From: G963668605 sp963668605
GTDB lineage: Bacteria > Acidobacteriota > Terriglobia > Bryobacterales > Bryobacteraceae
Direction: 5' to 3'
Assembly (NCBI GenBank): GCA_963668605.1
Contig: OY764903.1
Span: forward strand, 7,192,001-7,256,000
Length of the DNA: 64,000 nucleotides
This document shows, one piece after another, positions 33,841 to 41,288 of this stretch; the stretch's first letter is position 1, and each line of letters starts with the position of its first letter. Under the pieces are notes generated by a model. The model searched no databases, was not told the DNA's origin, and saw only the letters and a program-made list of their open reading frames with translations. Made by a program: the position numbers and the translations under genes.

Positions 33841-34923
33841 TCAGATGGCCGCGCAAACGGCTTCGCCCACTTCTACTGTGGTGGCGGGCTTTCCGGCGGG
33901 TCTCAGGTCCGCGGTAACGCGGCCCGAGTTCAACACGGTTTCCATCGCGGCGTTGATGGCCGCGGCTTCTTCTTTCAAGCCGAAGCTGTACTCGAACATC
34001 GCCGCGACGGAGCCGATTGCACCGAGCGGATTGGCCTTGCTTTGACCCGCGATATCAGGAGCCGAACCATGCACCGGCTCGTAGAGTCCGACCCAGGCGC
34101 CGGACGGCTTGCGTGCGCCGATCGAGGCGGAAGGCAACATGCCGATCGAGCCGGCCAGTACCGCACCCTCGTCGCTGAGAATGTCGCCGAACAGGTTCTC
34201 GGTCAGCACGATGTCGAAGCGTCGCGGATTGAGCACAAGTTGCATCGCGCAGTTGTCCACGAGCAGATGGTCGAGTTGGATGTCCGGGTATCCGGCGGCG
34301 ATCTCGACAACCACCTTGCGCCAGAGTTGCGAGTTCTCGATCACGTTCGACTTGTCGACGCTGGTCACCTTTTTGCGGCGTCCGCGGGCGAGTTGGAACG
34401 ACATGTGCGCGACGCGCTCGATTTCCGCGCGCGTGTAGGCCATCGTATTCACCGCGTGCTCGTTGGCGCCTTCGCCGAAAATGCCGCGCGGCGTGCCGTA
34501 ATAGATGCCGCCGGTCAACTCGCGCACGATAATCATGTCGGTGCCGTCGACCAGGTGATTCTTAAGCGGCGAGGAATCGAGCAGCGCCTTGTAGGATTTC
34601 ACCGGCCGCAGGTTGGCGTACACGCCGAGCACCTTGCGGATGCCGAGCAGGCCCTTTTCCGGACGCTGATCCGGCGGGGCGTTGTCGAATTCCGGCAGGC
34701 CCACAGCGCCCATCAGCGTCGCTTCGGCCTGCAGCGCGAGGTCGATCGTCTCTTGCGGCAACGGCGTGCCAGTCTTGTGAATCGCGATCCCGCCTAGCAG
34801 TCCCTCGGTGAGATGCGGCGTGTGTTTGAATTTTTTCGCGACGTGTTCGAGCACCCTGACCGCTTCGCGGGTCACTTCGACACCAATCCCGTCGCCGGGC
34901 AGAGTGAGTACGTGTAGATCCAT
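33841..34923 (-). CDS. leuB: 3-isopropylmalate dehydrogenase
   Basis: 360 residues. The start MDLHVLTLPGDGIGVEV and the segments RELTGGIYYGTPRG, MLPSASIGA and YEPVHGSAPDIAGQSKANPLG are diagnostic of the isopropylmalate/isocitrate dehydrogenase fold with LeuB specificity. It oxidises and decarboxylates 3-isopropylmalate with NAD. It lies 27 bases downstream of leuA and 11 bases upstream of leuC in the same operon. Confidence 0.97.
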   Translation of the reverse strand: MDLHVLTLPGDGIGVEVTREAVRVLEHVAKKFKHTPHLTEGLLGGIAIHKTGTPLPQETIDLALQAEATLMGAVGLPEFDNAPPDQRPEKGLLGIRKVLGVYANLRPVKSYKALLDSSPLKNHLVDGTDMIIVRELTGGIYYGTPRGIFGEGANEHAVNTMAYTRAEIERVAHMSFQLARGRRKKVTSVDKSNVIENSQLWRKVVVEIAAGYPDIQLDHLLVDNCAMQLVLNPRRFDIVLTENLFGDILSDEGAVLAGSIGMLPSASIGARKPSGAWVGLYEPVHGSAPDIAGQSKANPLGAIGSVAAMFEYSFGLKEEAAAINAAMETVLNSGRVTADLRPAGKPATTVEVGEAVCAAI

Positions 34924-34950
34924 TGTCTTAATTGTAGAATGTTGGCGGGC

Positions 34951-36120
34951 TCAGCCGGCGGCGCTCTCCGCTTTGCCGGCTGTTTCGCGCACGAGCGCCG
35001 CGATTTCTTCGTTGCGCAGGCCCTTCTTGCGGTCTGCCATCGCGATGAAGCGGGTATAGACCGCGTCGAGTTCGGCGCGATCGAGATCGAAGCCCAGATC
35101 CTTGCAGCGGTCGTTCAGTGCGTGGCGGCCGCTGTGCTTGCCGAGTACAAGCCGGCTGCGCGGCACGCCCACGGTGAGCGGGTCGATGATCTCGTAGGTG
35201 GACTTCTCTTTGAGATACCCGTCCTGGTGAATGCCGGCCTCATGCGCGAACGCGTTTTCGCCGACGATCGCCTTGTTGGGCTGTGGTCCGAAGGTGATCA
35301 ATGAAGTCAGTAGCTGGCTGGCCGGATAGAGGTGTTCGGAGACAATGCCGGTCTGGTACGGCAGGCGATCGTTACGCACACGCATGGCCATGACCACCTC
35401 TTCGAGCGCGCAGTTGCCCGCTCGTTCGCCGATGCCGTTGATGGTGCACTCGATCTGGCGCGCACCCGCCTGCACTGCCGCCAGCGAGTTGGCTACTGCC
35501 AGGCCCAGATCGTCGTGGCAGTGGACGCTCACGATAGCCGTGTCGCCCAACGCCCGCGCAATGCGGCCGATCAGTTCGGCGTAGTCGAAGGGCGTCGAGA
35601 AGCCCACCGTATCGGGCAGGTTGACCGTGCGCGCTCCAGCGGCGACCACGGCCTTGGAAATCTTCTCCAGATAATCGGCGTCGGTACGCGTCGCGTCCTC
35701 GGCCGAAAATTCCACGTCCTCGGTGTAGCGGCGGGCGAGCTCCACTGCGGCGACGGCCTCGTCGAGTACCTGCTCCTGCGTCTTGCGCAGTTTGTACTTC
35801 AGATGGATCTCGCTAGTGGCAATGAAGGTGTGGATGCGCGGATGTTGGGCCGCTTCGAGGGCCTTTGCGGCGCGTTCCACGTCCATACTGCACGAGCGCG
35901 CCAGTCCGGCTACACGCACCCAAGGGAACTCGCGGCTGATAGCCTGTACGGCTTCGAAATCGCCCTGCGATGCGATCGGGAACCCGGCCTCCAGATAGTC
36001 CACGCCCAGCTCGACGAGCTTGTGGGCCATCTTGAGTTTTTCCTGCACAGTCATGCTGCAGCCGGGAGATTGCTCGCCATCGCGAAGCGTGGTGTCGAAG
36101 ATGTGTACGTGGTTGTTCAT
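34951..36120 (-). CDS. leuA: 2-isopropylmalate synthase, catalytic part only (no regulatory domain)
   Basis: 389 residues. The TIM-barrel catalytic region is complete: HIFDTTLRDGEQSPGCSM, DVEFSAEDATRTD, VHCHDDLGLAVANSLAAVQAGARQIECTINGIGERAGNCALEE, and ENAFAHEAGIHQDGYLK. The linker subdomain follows (LGKHSGRHAL). The protein then stops at about residue 389, whereas typical LeuA proteins of 510-550 residues continue into a C-terminal leucine-binding domain. The stop is followed only 27 bases later by leuB, so no room exists for it. The enzyme is probably not inhibited by leucine. ATG at 36120 precedes the conserved start; an eight-residue extension is possible. Confidence 0.93.
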   Translation of the reverse strand: MNNHVHIFDTTLRDGEQSPGCSMTVQEKLKMAHKLVELGVDYLEAGFPIASQGDFEAVQAISREFPWVRVAGLARSCSMDVERAAKALEAAQHPRIHTFIATSEIHLKYKLRKTQEQVLDEAVAAVELARRYTEDVEFSAEDATRTDADYLEKISKAVVAAGARTVNLPDTVGFSTPFDYAELIGRIARALGDTAIVSVHCHDDLGLAVANSLAAVQAGARQIECTINGIGERAGNCALEEVVMAMRVRNDRLPYQTGIVSEHLYPASQLLTSLITFGPQPNKAIVGENAFAHEAGIHQDGYLKEKSTYEIIDPLTVGVPRSRLVLGKHSGRHALNDRCKDLGFDLDRAELDAVYTRFIAMADRKKGLRNEEIAALVRETAGKAESAAG

Positions 36121-36142
36121 GTTTTTGAGGGCTCCGAATGCC

Positions 36143-36175
36143 AATCAGCCTCCCGTGGTGAACGGAAGGCTGATT
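36143..36175 (-). promoter_or_regulatory. Hairpin in the leuA leader
   Basis: AATCAGCCT and AGGCTGATT flank a CCG/CGG-supported loop, forming a near-perfect stem of about 13 pairs 22 bases before the leuA start. There is no T run after it on the minus strand, so it is not a classical terminator. No leucine-rich leader peptide was found. It may be an attenuator, a protein-binding site or a stabilising 5' stem. Confidence 0.5.
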
Positions 36176-36263
36176 GATTCTGGTTGATTGCCGTAGCGTT
36201 GACCGGGGCGGCCTGTTACTCCGGGCCCGATCACCACTTGATTATGGTTCAGCTTGCTAAGAT

Positions 36264-36300
36264 TTGGCAAATTTATAATTATTGTCCATGCTATAATTGT
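36264..36300. promoter_or_regulatory. AT-rich leuA-lysR intergenic control region
   Basis: Two TATAAT boxes (36274-36279 and 36292-36297) lie 18 bases apart in the gap between the divergent leuA and LysR genes, inside locally AT-rich sequence that contrasts with the GC-rich surroundings. ATAATTATTG and TATAATTG give a repeated, partly symmetrical pattern that could serve as a LysR-type (T-N11-A) operator. Good -35 boxes are not obvious. Confidence 0.4.
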
Positions 36301-36325
36301 TCTTCATTGGATAAGCCAACTTAAT

Positions 36326-37201
36326 ATGGAATTCTTCCCCCTCAAGGTATTCTTATCCGTAGCGACCGAGAAGAGCTTCTCGCGCGCGGCCGAGAAAATG
36401 CTCCGTACGCAGCCTGCTATCTCATTGGCAGTACAGAAGTTAGAGGCTGAACTGCGTGAGAAGCTGATTGATCGTTCTGGCAAGGATCTGCTCCTGACCG
36501 ATGCCGGGCGCATTGTGGTGGACTACTGCAAGCGCTTCGAGAATCTGGAATCCGATCTGGAGACGGCGCTCGCCGAATTGCGCGACAACTCGGCCGGAAG
36601 ATTGATTATCGGGGCCAACGAATCCACTTCGCTCTATCTGCTGCGGCACATCGTGCAATACCGCAGGCTCTATCCCAAAGTGAAGGTGCAGGTGCGGCGG
36701 TGCCTGTCGAGCAAAGTTCCGGGGCAGTTGATCGCCGGCGATCTGGAACTCGGCGTAATCAGCTACGACCCGGACGACGACCGGCTCGAATCGATGGTCA
36801 TTTACGAGGACCGGCTCTGTTTCGTCGTTTCGCCGCAGCACCGCTTTGCGGACCGGGAATCCGTGCCGATTACGGAACTGGGCATGGAGACATTCATCGC
36901 GCACAATGTTTTGTCGCCATTCCGCGATGTCGTCCTGCGCGCCTTCCAGCGCCACAAGGTCAACCTGAACATGGATGTGGAGATGCCGACGGTGGAGACG
37001 ATTCGCCTGATGGTGCAGCGCAACGAGGGCGTGGCGTTCCTGCCGATGATGTGCGTCGAGCAGGAGGTGCAGCAGGGCTTGCTGCACGCGGTGCGGGTGG
37101 ACGAGATCGCTGTCGACCGCAACATCCGGCTGGTCTATCCGGCGCGCCGCGGCCTGAGCCATGCGGCCAAGGCGTTTTTCGAACTGGTGACAAACTCGTG
37201 A
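36326..37201 (+). CDS. LysR-family transcriptional regulator, divergent from leuABCD
   Basis: 291 residues. The N-terminal winged helix is typical (MEFFPLKVFLSVATEKSFSRAAEKMLRTQPAISLAVQKLEAEL). The effector-binding domain follows, with RLIIGANESTSLYLLRHIV and LELGVISYDPDD. ATG at 36326 was chosen by homology to LysR starts. It is divergent from the leucine operon with about 200 bases between starts, the usual arrangement for a LysR protein and its target. Control of leuABCD is therefore likely, with a pathway intermediate as possible effector. Its stop overlaps the GTG of the VanZ-like gene. Confidence 0.9.
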   Translation: MEFFPLKVFLSVATEKSFSRAAEKMLRTQPAISLAVQKLEAELREKLIDRSGKDLLLTDAGRIVVDYCKRFENLESDLETALAELRDNSAGRLIIGANESTSLYLLRHIVQYRRLYPKVKVQVRRCLSSKVPGQLIAGDLELGVISYDPDDDRLESMVIYEDRLCFVVSPQHRFADRESVPITELGMETFIAHNVLSPFRDVVLRAFQRHKVNLNMDVEMPTVETIRLMVQRNEGVAFLPMMCVEQEVQQGLLHAVRVDEIAVDRNIRLVYPARRGLSHAAKAFFELVTNS

Positions 37202-37569
37202 GCGCGCTCATCGGAAAGTGGCGGACCTTGTTGCGCTGCCTGTGGATCGCAATGATGGCGCTTGTCATCTTTGGGTCACTGGCGCCGGCCGGTTCGGCTC
37301 CCATTCAAGCGCTCGGCGCATTCAGCATCAACGACAAGGTGATGCACTTCGGCTCGTACATCCCGTTGGGGCTGCTGCCGCTGCTTACCGAACGGCGCAG
37401 GCGGGCGTTTGTGGTCGTCGGGCTGATGGCGGCACTCGGGGTAGCGCTGGAGTTTGGCCAGATGTTCTCGGAAGGCCGCTCACCGGAGTTGCTGGATGCG
37501 GTTGCCGACTTTGCCGGGCTCGCTATCGGCGTCCTGGGGGCGCGCTTAGTTGGTTCGTCTAATGGTTGA
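37198..37569 (+). CDS. VanZ-like membrane protein
   Basis: 123 residues with a GTG start that overlaps the LysR stop (GTGA). Three to four hydrophobic helices are visible. The segment INDKVMHFGSYIPLGLLPLL and the late VALEFGQMFSEGRSPELLDAVADFAGLAIG match the VanZ family (short integral membrane proteins with K-x-x-H and E..Q.F...R motifs). Function is not defined in general; VanZ of the vancomycin cluster gives low-level teicoplanin resistance. The stop codon falls in a low-complexity GGTTGATTGGTT tract. Confidence 0.78.
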   Translation: MSALIGKWRTLLRCLWIAMMALVIFGSLAPAGSAPIQALGAFSINDKVMHFGSYIPLGLLPLLTERRRRAFVVVGLMAALGVALEFGQMFSEGRSPELLDAVADFAGLAIGVLGARLVGSSNG

Positions 37570-37601
37570 TTGGTTAGTTGGTTGATTAGTTGCTTGGTTG
37601 G
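37561..37601. repeat. Low-complexity GGTTGATTGGTT tract at the VanZ stop
   Basis: AATGGTTGATTGGTTAGTT continues as GGTTGATTAGTTGCTTGGTTG. The TGA in the first GGTTGATT is the stop codon of the VanZ-like gene. The same context (AATTGGTTGATTGGTT) carries the leuD stop at 31824, although the proteins are unrelated. Confidence 0.6.
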
Positions 37602-37656
37602 GGCCGCCCCATGGCCGCTGTTGCCGTTCTCAGCATCGACCGCCGGACGCCGCTCA

Positions 37657-37770
37657 AACAGTGCCGGGAACGATAGTGATCGGAGGCTTCGGTTCTTTCG
37701 CTTCTTGACAGAGCTAATCAAGAGCGGTTCGGTTCCGATCGCTAGCGCTTTCGCTACTGTGGGAACTGTT
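37657..37770. repeat. Copy B of the dispersed inverted-repeat family
   Basis: The arm at 37657-37687 (AACAGTGCCGGGAACG then ATAGTGATCGGAGGC) differs from the arm of copy C at four of 31 positions. A degenerate opposing arm (CCGATCGCTAGCG ... GGGAACTGTT) lies at 37733-37770. The element fills most of the 248-base gap between the VanZ-like and DUF885 genes; no gene is seen in that gap. Confidence 0.6.
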
Positions 37771-37817
37771 GCACGGGATCGCCCCTGGCTGGTTTCCGTT
37801 TCGCTACAATCGCAACC

Positions 37818-39563
37818 ATGGCTAGGTTTCTGGCAGTCCTGGTTGCTATTACGCTGGCGGGATGCTCACGCAAGCCCGCAGCTTTCCCACAGACGGCGGA
37901 GGAATTCGTCTATTCAGCGCTCGCACTGAGTCCGGTTTCCGCAACTTCGGCCGGCTATCATGCGCATCGCGGTGTGCCTCTCGATGAACTGCTCGACGAC
38001 TACAGCGAACAGGGCATCGAGAACCAGAGGCGCCTATACCACGATTTTCAACAGCGCTTCCAGGCGATTCCGGCGGACAAGCTCGAGCCTCAGGATCGCG
38101 CCGACCGCGACATGATGCTCGATCAGATCGGCCTCGCGCTGCTCGAACTCGAAACCATTCAGAATTACAAACATAATCCCACGGTGTACGTGGAACTGAT
38201 CGGCAATGCGCTCTTCAACGCCTACACGCTCGAGTACGCGCCCAAGCCGCAACGCTATAAGCACATCATCTCTCGCCTGCAGAAGCTGCCGGCGCTGCTC
38301 GCGCAGGCCAGGACAAATTTGGTTGATGCGCCGGAAATCTGGAACATCGTAGCGCAAGAGGAGAACGACGGCAACATCGGCCTGGTGGATAAGCTGCTCC
38401 GCGAAGGCGCTCCCGCTGAGTTGAAAGCCGATTACGAGAAGGCCGCCCAGCCGGCGCTTGAGGCGTTGAAGCAATTCAGCGCGTTTCTCAAGAACGACCT
38501 CTCGAAACGCGGCAGCGACTGGCGTCTGGGAAAACAGAAATACGCGAAGAAGTTCCGTTACGCCCTAGCCACCGATCAGGAACCGGAAAAAGCTCTGGCG
38601 GACGCGGAGGCCATGCTTGTCACCGTGCGCAAGCAGATGTGGGATCTGGCTCTGCCGCTGCATCACAAACTGTATCCGACGCACAAGGATCCGGTGGATC
38701 TGAATCTGATTGTGGGCGAGACGCTGGCGAAGATTGCTGCGAAGCACTCAACGCCCGAAAACTACTTTGCCGATGCCCGGCGCGATCTGGAAGAGACCCG
38801 TCAGTTCGTCAAGACGAAAGGCTTGCTGCCGCTGCCCGCGCGCGACAACTTGAAAGTGATCGAGACGCCCGAGTTCATGCGCGGCATCTACTCGGTGGGC
38901 GGCTTCAATCCGGCGCCGCCGCTCGAGCCGCAACTCGGCGCTTTCTACTGGATCACGCCGATTCCGAAAGACTGGCCGAAGGAGCGCATCGATTCGAAGT
39001 TGCGCGAATACAACTTCTACGGCTTGAAGCTGCTCACGATTCATGAGGCGATGCCGGGCCACTACGTGCAGATGGAGTACGCCAATGATGTCGAACCGAA
39101 GCCGCGCCGCGCGCTACGCTCAATCTTTGGCAGCGGCACTTATGTCGAAGGCTGGGCTGTCTATGCCACTGAGATGATGCTCGATCAGGGCTACCTCGAC
39201 AATAGCGTCGAACTACGCCTCACATTCCTGAAACAGCAGTTGCGCATGATCGCCAACACGATCCTCGATGTACGCATGCAGACGATGAACATGACGGATG
39301 ACGAGGCGCTGGACCTGATGCTCAACAAAGCGTTTCAGGAGAAGGAGGAGGCGACGGGCAAGCTGCGCCGCGCGAAACTTTCTTCCACGCAATTGCCGAC
39401 CTACTTCGTCGGCTGGCGCGACTGGCGCCGGGTGCTCGAACTCTGCAGGAAAGAAGGCGGCGCGGGGTTCAAGTTGGCGTCGTTCCACGAACAGGCGCTG
39501 AAGCAATCGTCCGTCCCATTGCCGGCGTTGGCGCGCCTGCTGACGGGCAAGCCGCTGGAGTAA
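37818..39563 (+). CDS. DUF885 family lipoprotein, probable metallopeptidase
   Basis: 581 residues. The N-terminus (MARFLAVLVAITLAGCS) has a lipobox LAGC, so it is likely a lipoprotein. The family hallmark HEAMPGHYVQ is in LLTIHEAMPGHYVQMEYA, which resembles a zinc-binding HE-x3-GH motif. GTYVEGWAVYATEMMLDQGY supplies the third ligand-type glutamate, as in gluzincins. C-terminal segments QLPTYFVGW and FHEQALKQSSVPLPAL complete the family pattern. Activity on peptides is inferred, since DUF885 proteins are poorly characterised. It is followed after 10 bases by the nucleoside hydrolase gene. Confidence 0.82.
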   Translation: MARFLAVLVAITLAGCSRKPAAFPQTAEEFVYSALALSPVSATSAGYHAHRGVPLDELLDDYSEQGIENQRRLYHDFQQRFQAIPADKLEPQDRADRDMMLDQIGLALLELETIQNYKHNPTVYVELIGNALFNAYTLEYAPKPQRYKHIISRLQKLPALLAQARTNLVDAPEIWNIVAQEENDGNIGLVDKLLREGAPAELKADYEKAAQPALEALKQFSAFLKNDLSKRGSDWRLGKQKYAKKFRYALATDQEPEKALADAEAMLVTVRKQMWDLALPLHHKLYPTHKDPVDLNLIVGETLAKIAAKHSTPENYFADARRDLEETRQFVKTKGLLPLPARDNLKVIETPEFMRGIYSVGGFNPAPPLEPQLGAFYWITPIPKDWPKERIDSKLREYNFYGLKLLTIHEAMPGHYVQMEYANDVEPKPRRALRSIFGSGTYVEGWAVYATEMMLDQGYLDNSVELRLTFLKQQLRMIANTILDVRMQTMNMTDDEALDLMLNKAFQEKEEATGKLRRAKLSSTQLPTYFVGWRDWRRVLELCRKEGGAGFKLASFHEQALKQSSVPLPALARLLTGKPLE

Positions 39564-39573
39564 AGATCTCAAT

Positions 39574-40533
39574 ATGCGATTTCTCATGGGTCTGCCCGTA
39601 GTGCCGCTGGTTGTGTCGCTCATTCTCGGCTGCGCCGCGTTCGGCGCGCAAGAACCGAAGAGCAAGGTGATTCTCGACACCGACATCGGTGACGACATCG
39701 ACGACGCCTGGGCTTTGGCGTTTCTGATCTCGCACAAGAATTTTGAACCGCTCGGCGTAACCATCACGCACGGCAACACGCCGGCGCGGGCGCCGATCGC
39801 CTGCAAGCTGCTCTATCAGGCCGGACGCGGAAACCTCCCCGTCGCCGTGGGCCGTAAGACCAACGACGAACGGGCATACCAGTACACCTGGGCCGAGGAC
39901 TTCGTGAAAATCCGTCCCATCCAGCAGGGTGCGGCCGACTTCATCGTGGAGATGGCAAAACGCTATCCGGGCGAGGTGACCTTGATCGCCGTCGGTCCGC
40001 TGCAAAACGTGGCGGACGCGTTGCGGCTCGAACCGCAACTCGGCAAGTTGCTCAAGCGCGTCGTGCTGATGAGCGGGTGCATCTACGGGAGCGCCGGGAA
40101 GGCGGAGCCGATCGCCGAGTGGAACGTTGTCTCTTCGACCGCCGACGCTCAACTGGTCTATGCGGCGGGATTGCCATTGACCATCGTGCCGCTCGATTCG
40201 ACAACGCTCGTGCAGTTGAGCGATGCCGAGCGCGCGCAGGTCGCCAAACATGATTCGCCTCTGACCTACGCACTCGAAGCGCTCTACCGCCTATGGCTAT
40301 CGAGCCCGAAAGCGCGCATGACACTGCACGATCAGCTTGCCGTCGCCGAGGCCGCGAATCCGGGCGCTTTCTTCAACAAAATGCCGACGCTGCCGATCCG
40401 TGTGGACGATAAAGGCTTCACGCGCGTCGATGCGCAGAAGGGCAAGCCCGTGGTTGTCTGCCTGGAGCCGAAGCGCGACGATTTCATGCGTTACTACATC
40501 AAGGAGCTGGTTTCGCAACGCCTGGGACGCTAA
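39574..40533 (+). CDS. Exported inosine-uridine-type nucleoside hydrolase
   Basis: 319 residues. A signal peptide (MRFLMGLPVVPLVVSLILGCAAFGA) precedes the calcium-binding signature VILDTDIGDDIDDAWAL. Further family landmarks are THGNTPARAP, VTLIAVGPLQNVADAL, LMSGCIYG and AEWNVVSS (the N.x.D region). It should hydrolyse the N-glycosidic bond of ribonucleosides in the periplasm. The gene starts 10 bases after the DUF885 stop and the two are probably cotranscribed. A cysteine in LGCAAF could be a lipobox, so a lipoprotein is also possible. Confidence 0.85.
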   Translation: MRFLMGLPVVPLVVSLILGCAAFGAQEPKSKVILDTDIGDDIDDAWALAFLISHKNFEPLGVTITHGNTPARAPIACKLLYQAGRGNLPVAVGRKTNDERAYQYTWAEDFVKIRPIQQGAADFIVEMAKRYPGEVTLIAVGPLQNVADALRLEPQLGKLLKRVVLMSGCIYGSAGKAEPIAEWNVVSSTADAQLVYAAGLPLTIVPLDSTTLVQLSDAERAQVAKHDSPLTYALEALYRLWLSSPKARMTLHDQLAVAEAANPGAFFNKMPTLPIRVDDKGFTRVDAQKGKPVVVCLEPKRDDFMRYYIKELVSQRLGR

Positions 40534-40578
40534 GCGCCTCGCGATCCTGCTCTAAAATAGGAGTTGGGCCCGCTGTCC

Positions 40579-41112
40579 ATGCAGGAATCTCACAAGGTAA
40601 AACTGACGTTGTACTGGCTCCGCGACCTGCTGCTCTCGGTCGTGCTCGCCGTCGTTGTGATCCTCTTTCTTTACCAGCCGGTGAAAGTGGAGGGCACCAG
40701 TATGATGCCGGCACTGGTCGACCAGGAACGGATCTTCATCAACAAATTCCTCTATCGCTTCGGACTCGGCAACGTCGAGCGCGGCGACATGGTGGTGTTC
40801 TGGTATCCCGGTGATACCAGCAAGTCGTATATCAAGCGTGTGATCGGTTTGCCGGGCGACACTGTCGAAGTCGTTGAGGGCGCTGTACGCGTGAACGGAC
40901 AGATGCTCGAAGAGGTCTATGTGCCCGAGGAATACCGCGACCACCAGTCTTTCGGCCCGGTTCTGGTCGCGCCCGATCAGTATTATGTGATGGGCGACCA
41001 CCGAAGTTCGTCGAACGACAGCAGAGCGTGGGGCACAGTGCACAAAGGTTTCATCTACGGTAAAGCGGTGTTCGTCTACTGGCCGATCGCAAAGATCGGC
41101 GTTGTCCGCTGA
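40579..41112 (+). CDS. lepB: Signal peptidase I
   Basis: 177 residues, short for the family but complete. One N-terminal membrane helix (LLLSVVLAVVVILFLYQPV) is followed by the catalytic serine in VEGTSMMPAL and the general-base lysine in SYIKRVIGLPGD. The box GDHRSSSNDSRAWG completes the S26 pattern. It removes signal peptides from exported proteins at the outer face of the inner membrane. ATG at 40579 is preferred. AGGAG lies about 15 bases upstream, closer to an in-frame TTG at 40564, so the start could be slightly earlier. Confidence 0.94.
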   Translation: MQESHKVKLTLYWLRDLLLSVVLAVVVILFLYQPVKVEGTSMMPALVDQERIFINKFLYRFGLGNVERGDMVVFWYPGDTSKSYIKRVIGLPGDTVEVVEGAVRVNGQMLEEVYVPEEYRDHQSFGPVLVAPDQYYVMGDHRSSSNDSRAWGTVHKGFIYGKAVFVYWPIAKIGVVR

Positions 41113-41132
41113 ATGCTGAGATCCCCAGCTTT

Positions 41133-41220
41133 CGCCTCCGGTCGCTATTGCTCCCGGCACCGTTAGGGGTTTCGATTTTCAATCCGTCCAACAGTGCCGG
41201 GAGCAATAGCGACCGGAGGC
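41133..41220. repeat. Copy C of the dispersed inverted-repeat family (perfect hairpin)
   Basis: Arms 41133-41165 and 41190-41220 pair with one mismatch over 31 bases; the loop is about 24 bases. The right arm reads AACAGTGCCGGGAGC then AATAGCGACCGGAGGC. It occupies the gap between lepB and acs and could also stop transcription from lepB, though no T run follows. Confidence 0.85.
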
Positions 41221-41288
41221 TGGAGTCCCCGTTCCGCAACCCGCTCCCGGCGCTTCTGCTAGGATATTCTCAACTGGTCCCAAAAAAC

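Noticed and set aside
32813..34045. 410-codon open frame on the plus strand
   Set aside because: Runs opposite leuC and leuB, which are certain.
37561..37601. CRISPR-like short repeats
   Set aside because: The GGTT units are degenerate, too short and lack spacers of fixed length; no cas gene is near.
41133..41220. Rho-independent terminator of lepB
   Set aside because: The hairpin is strong, but there is no T run after it and the arms recur elsewhere, so it is better treated as a repeat element.
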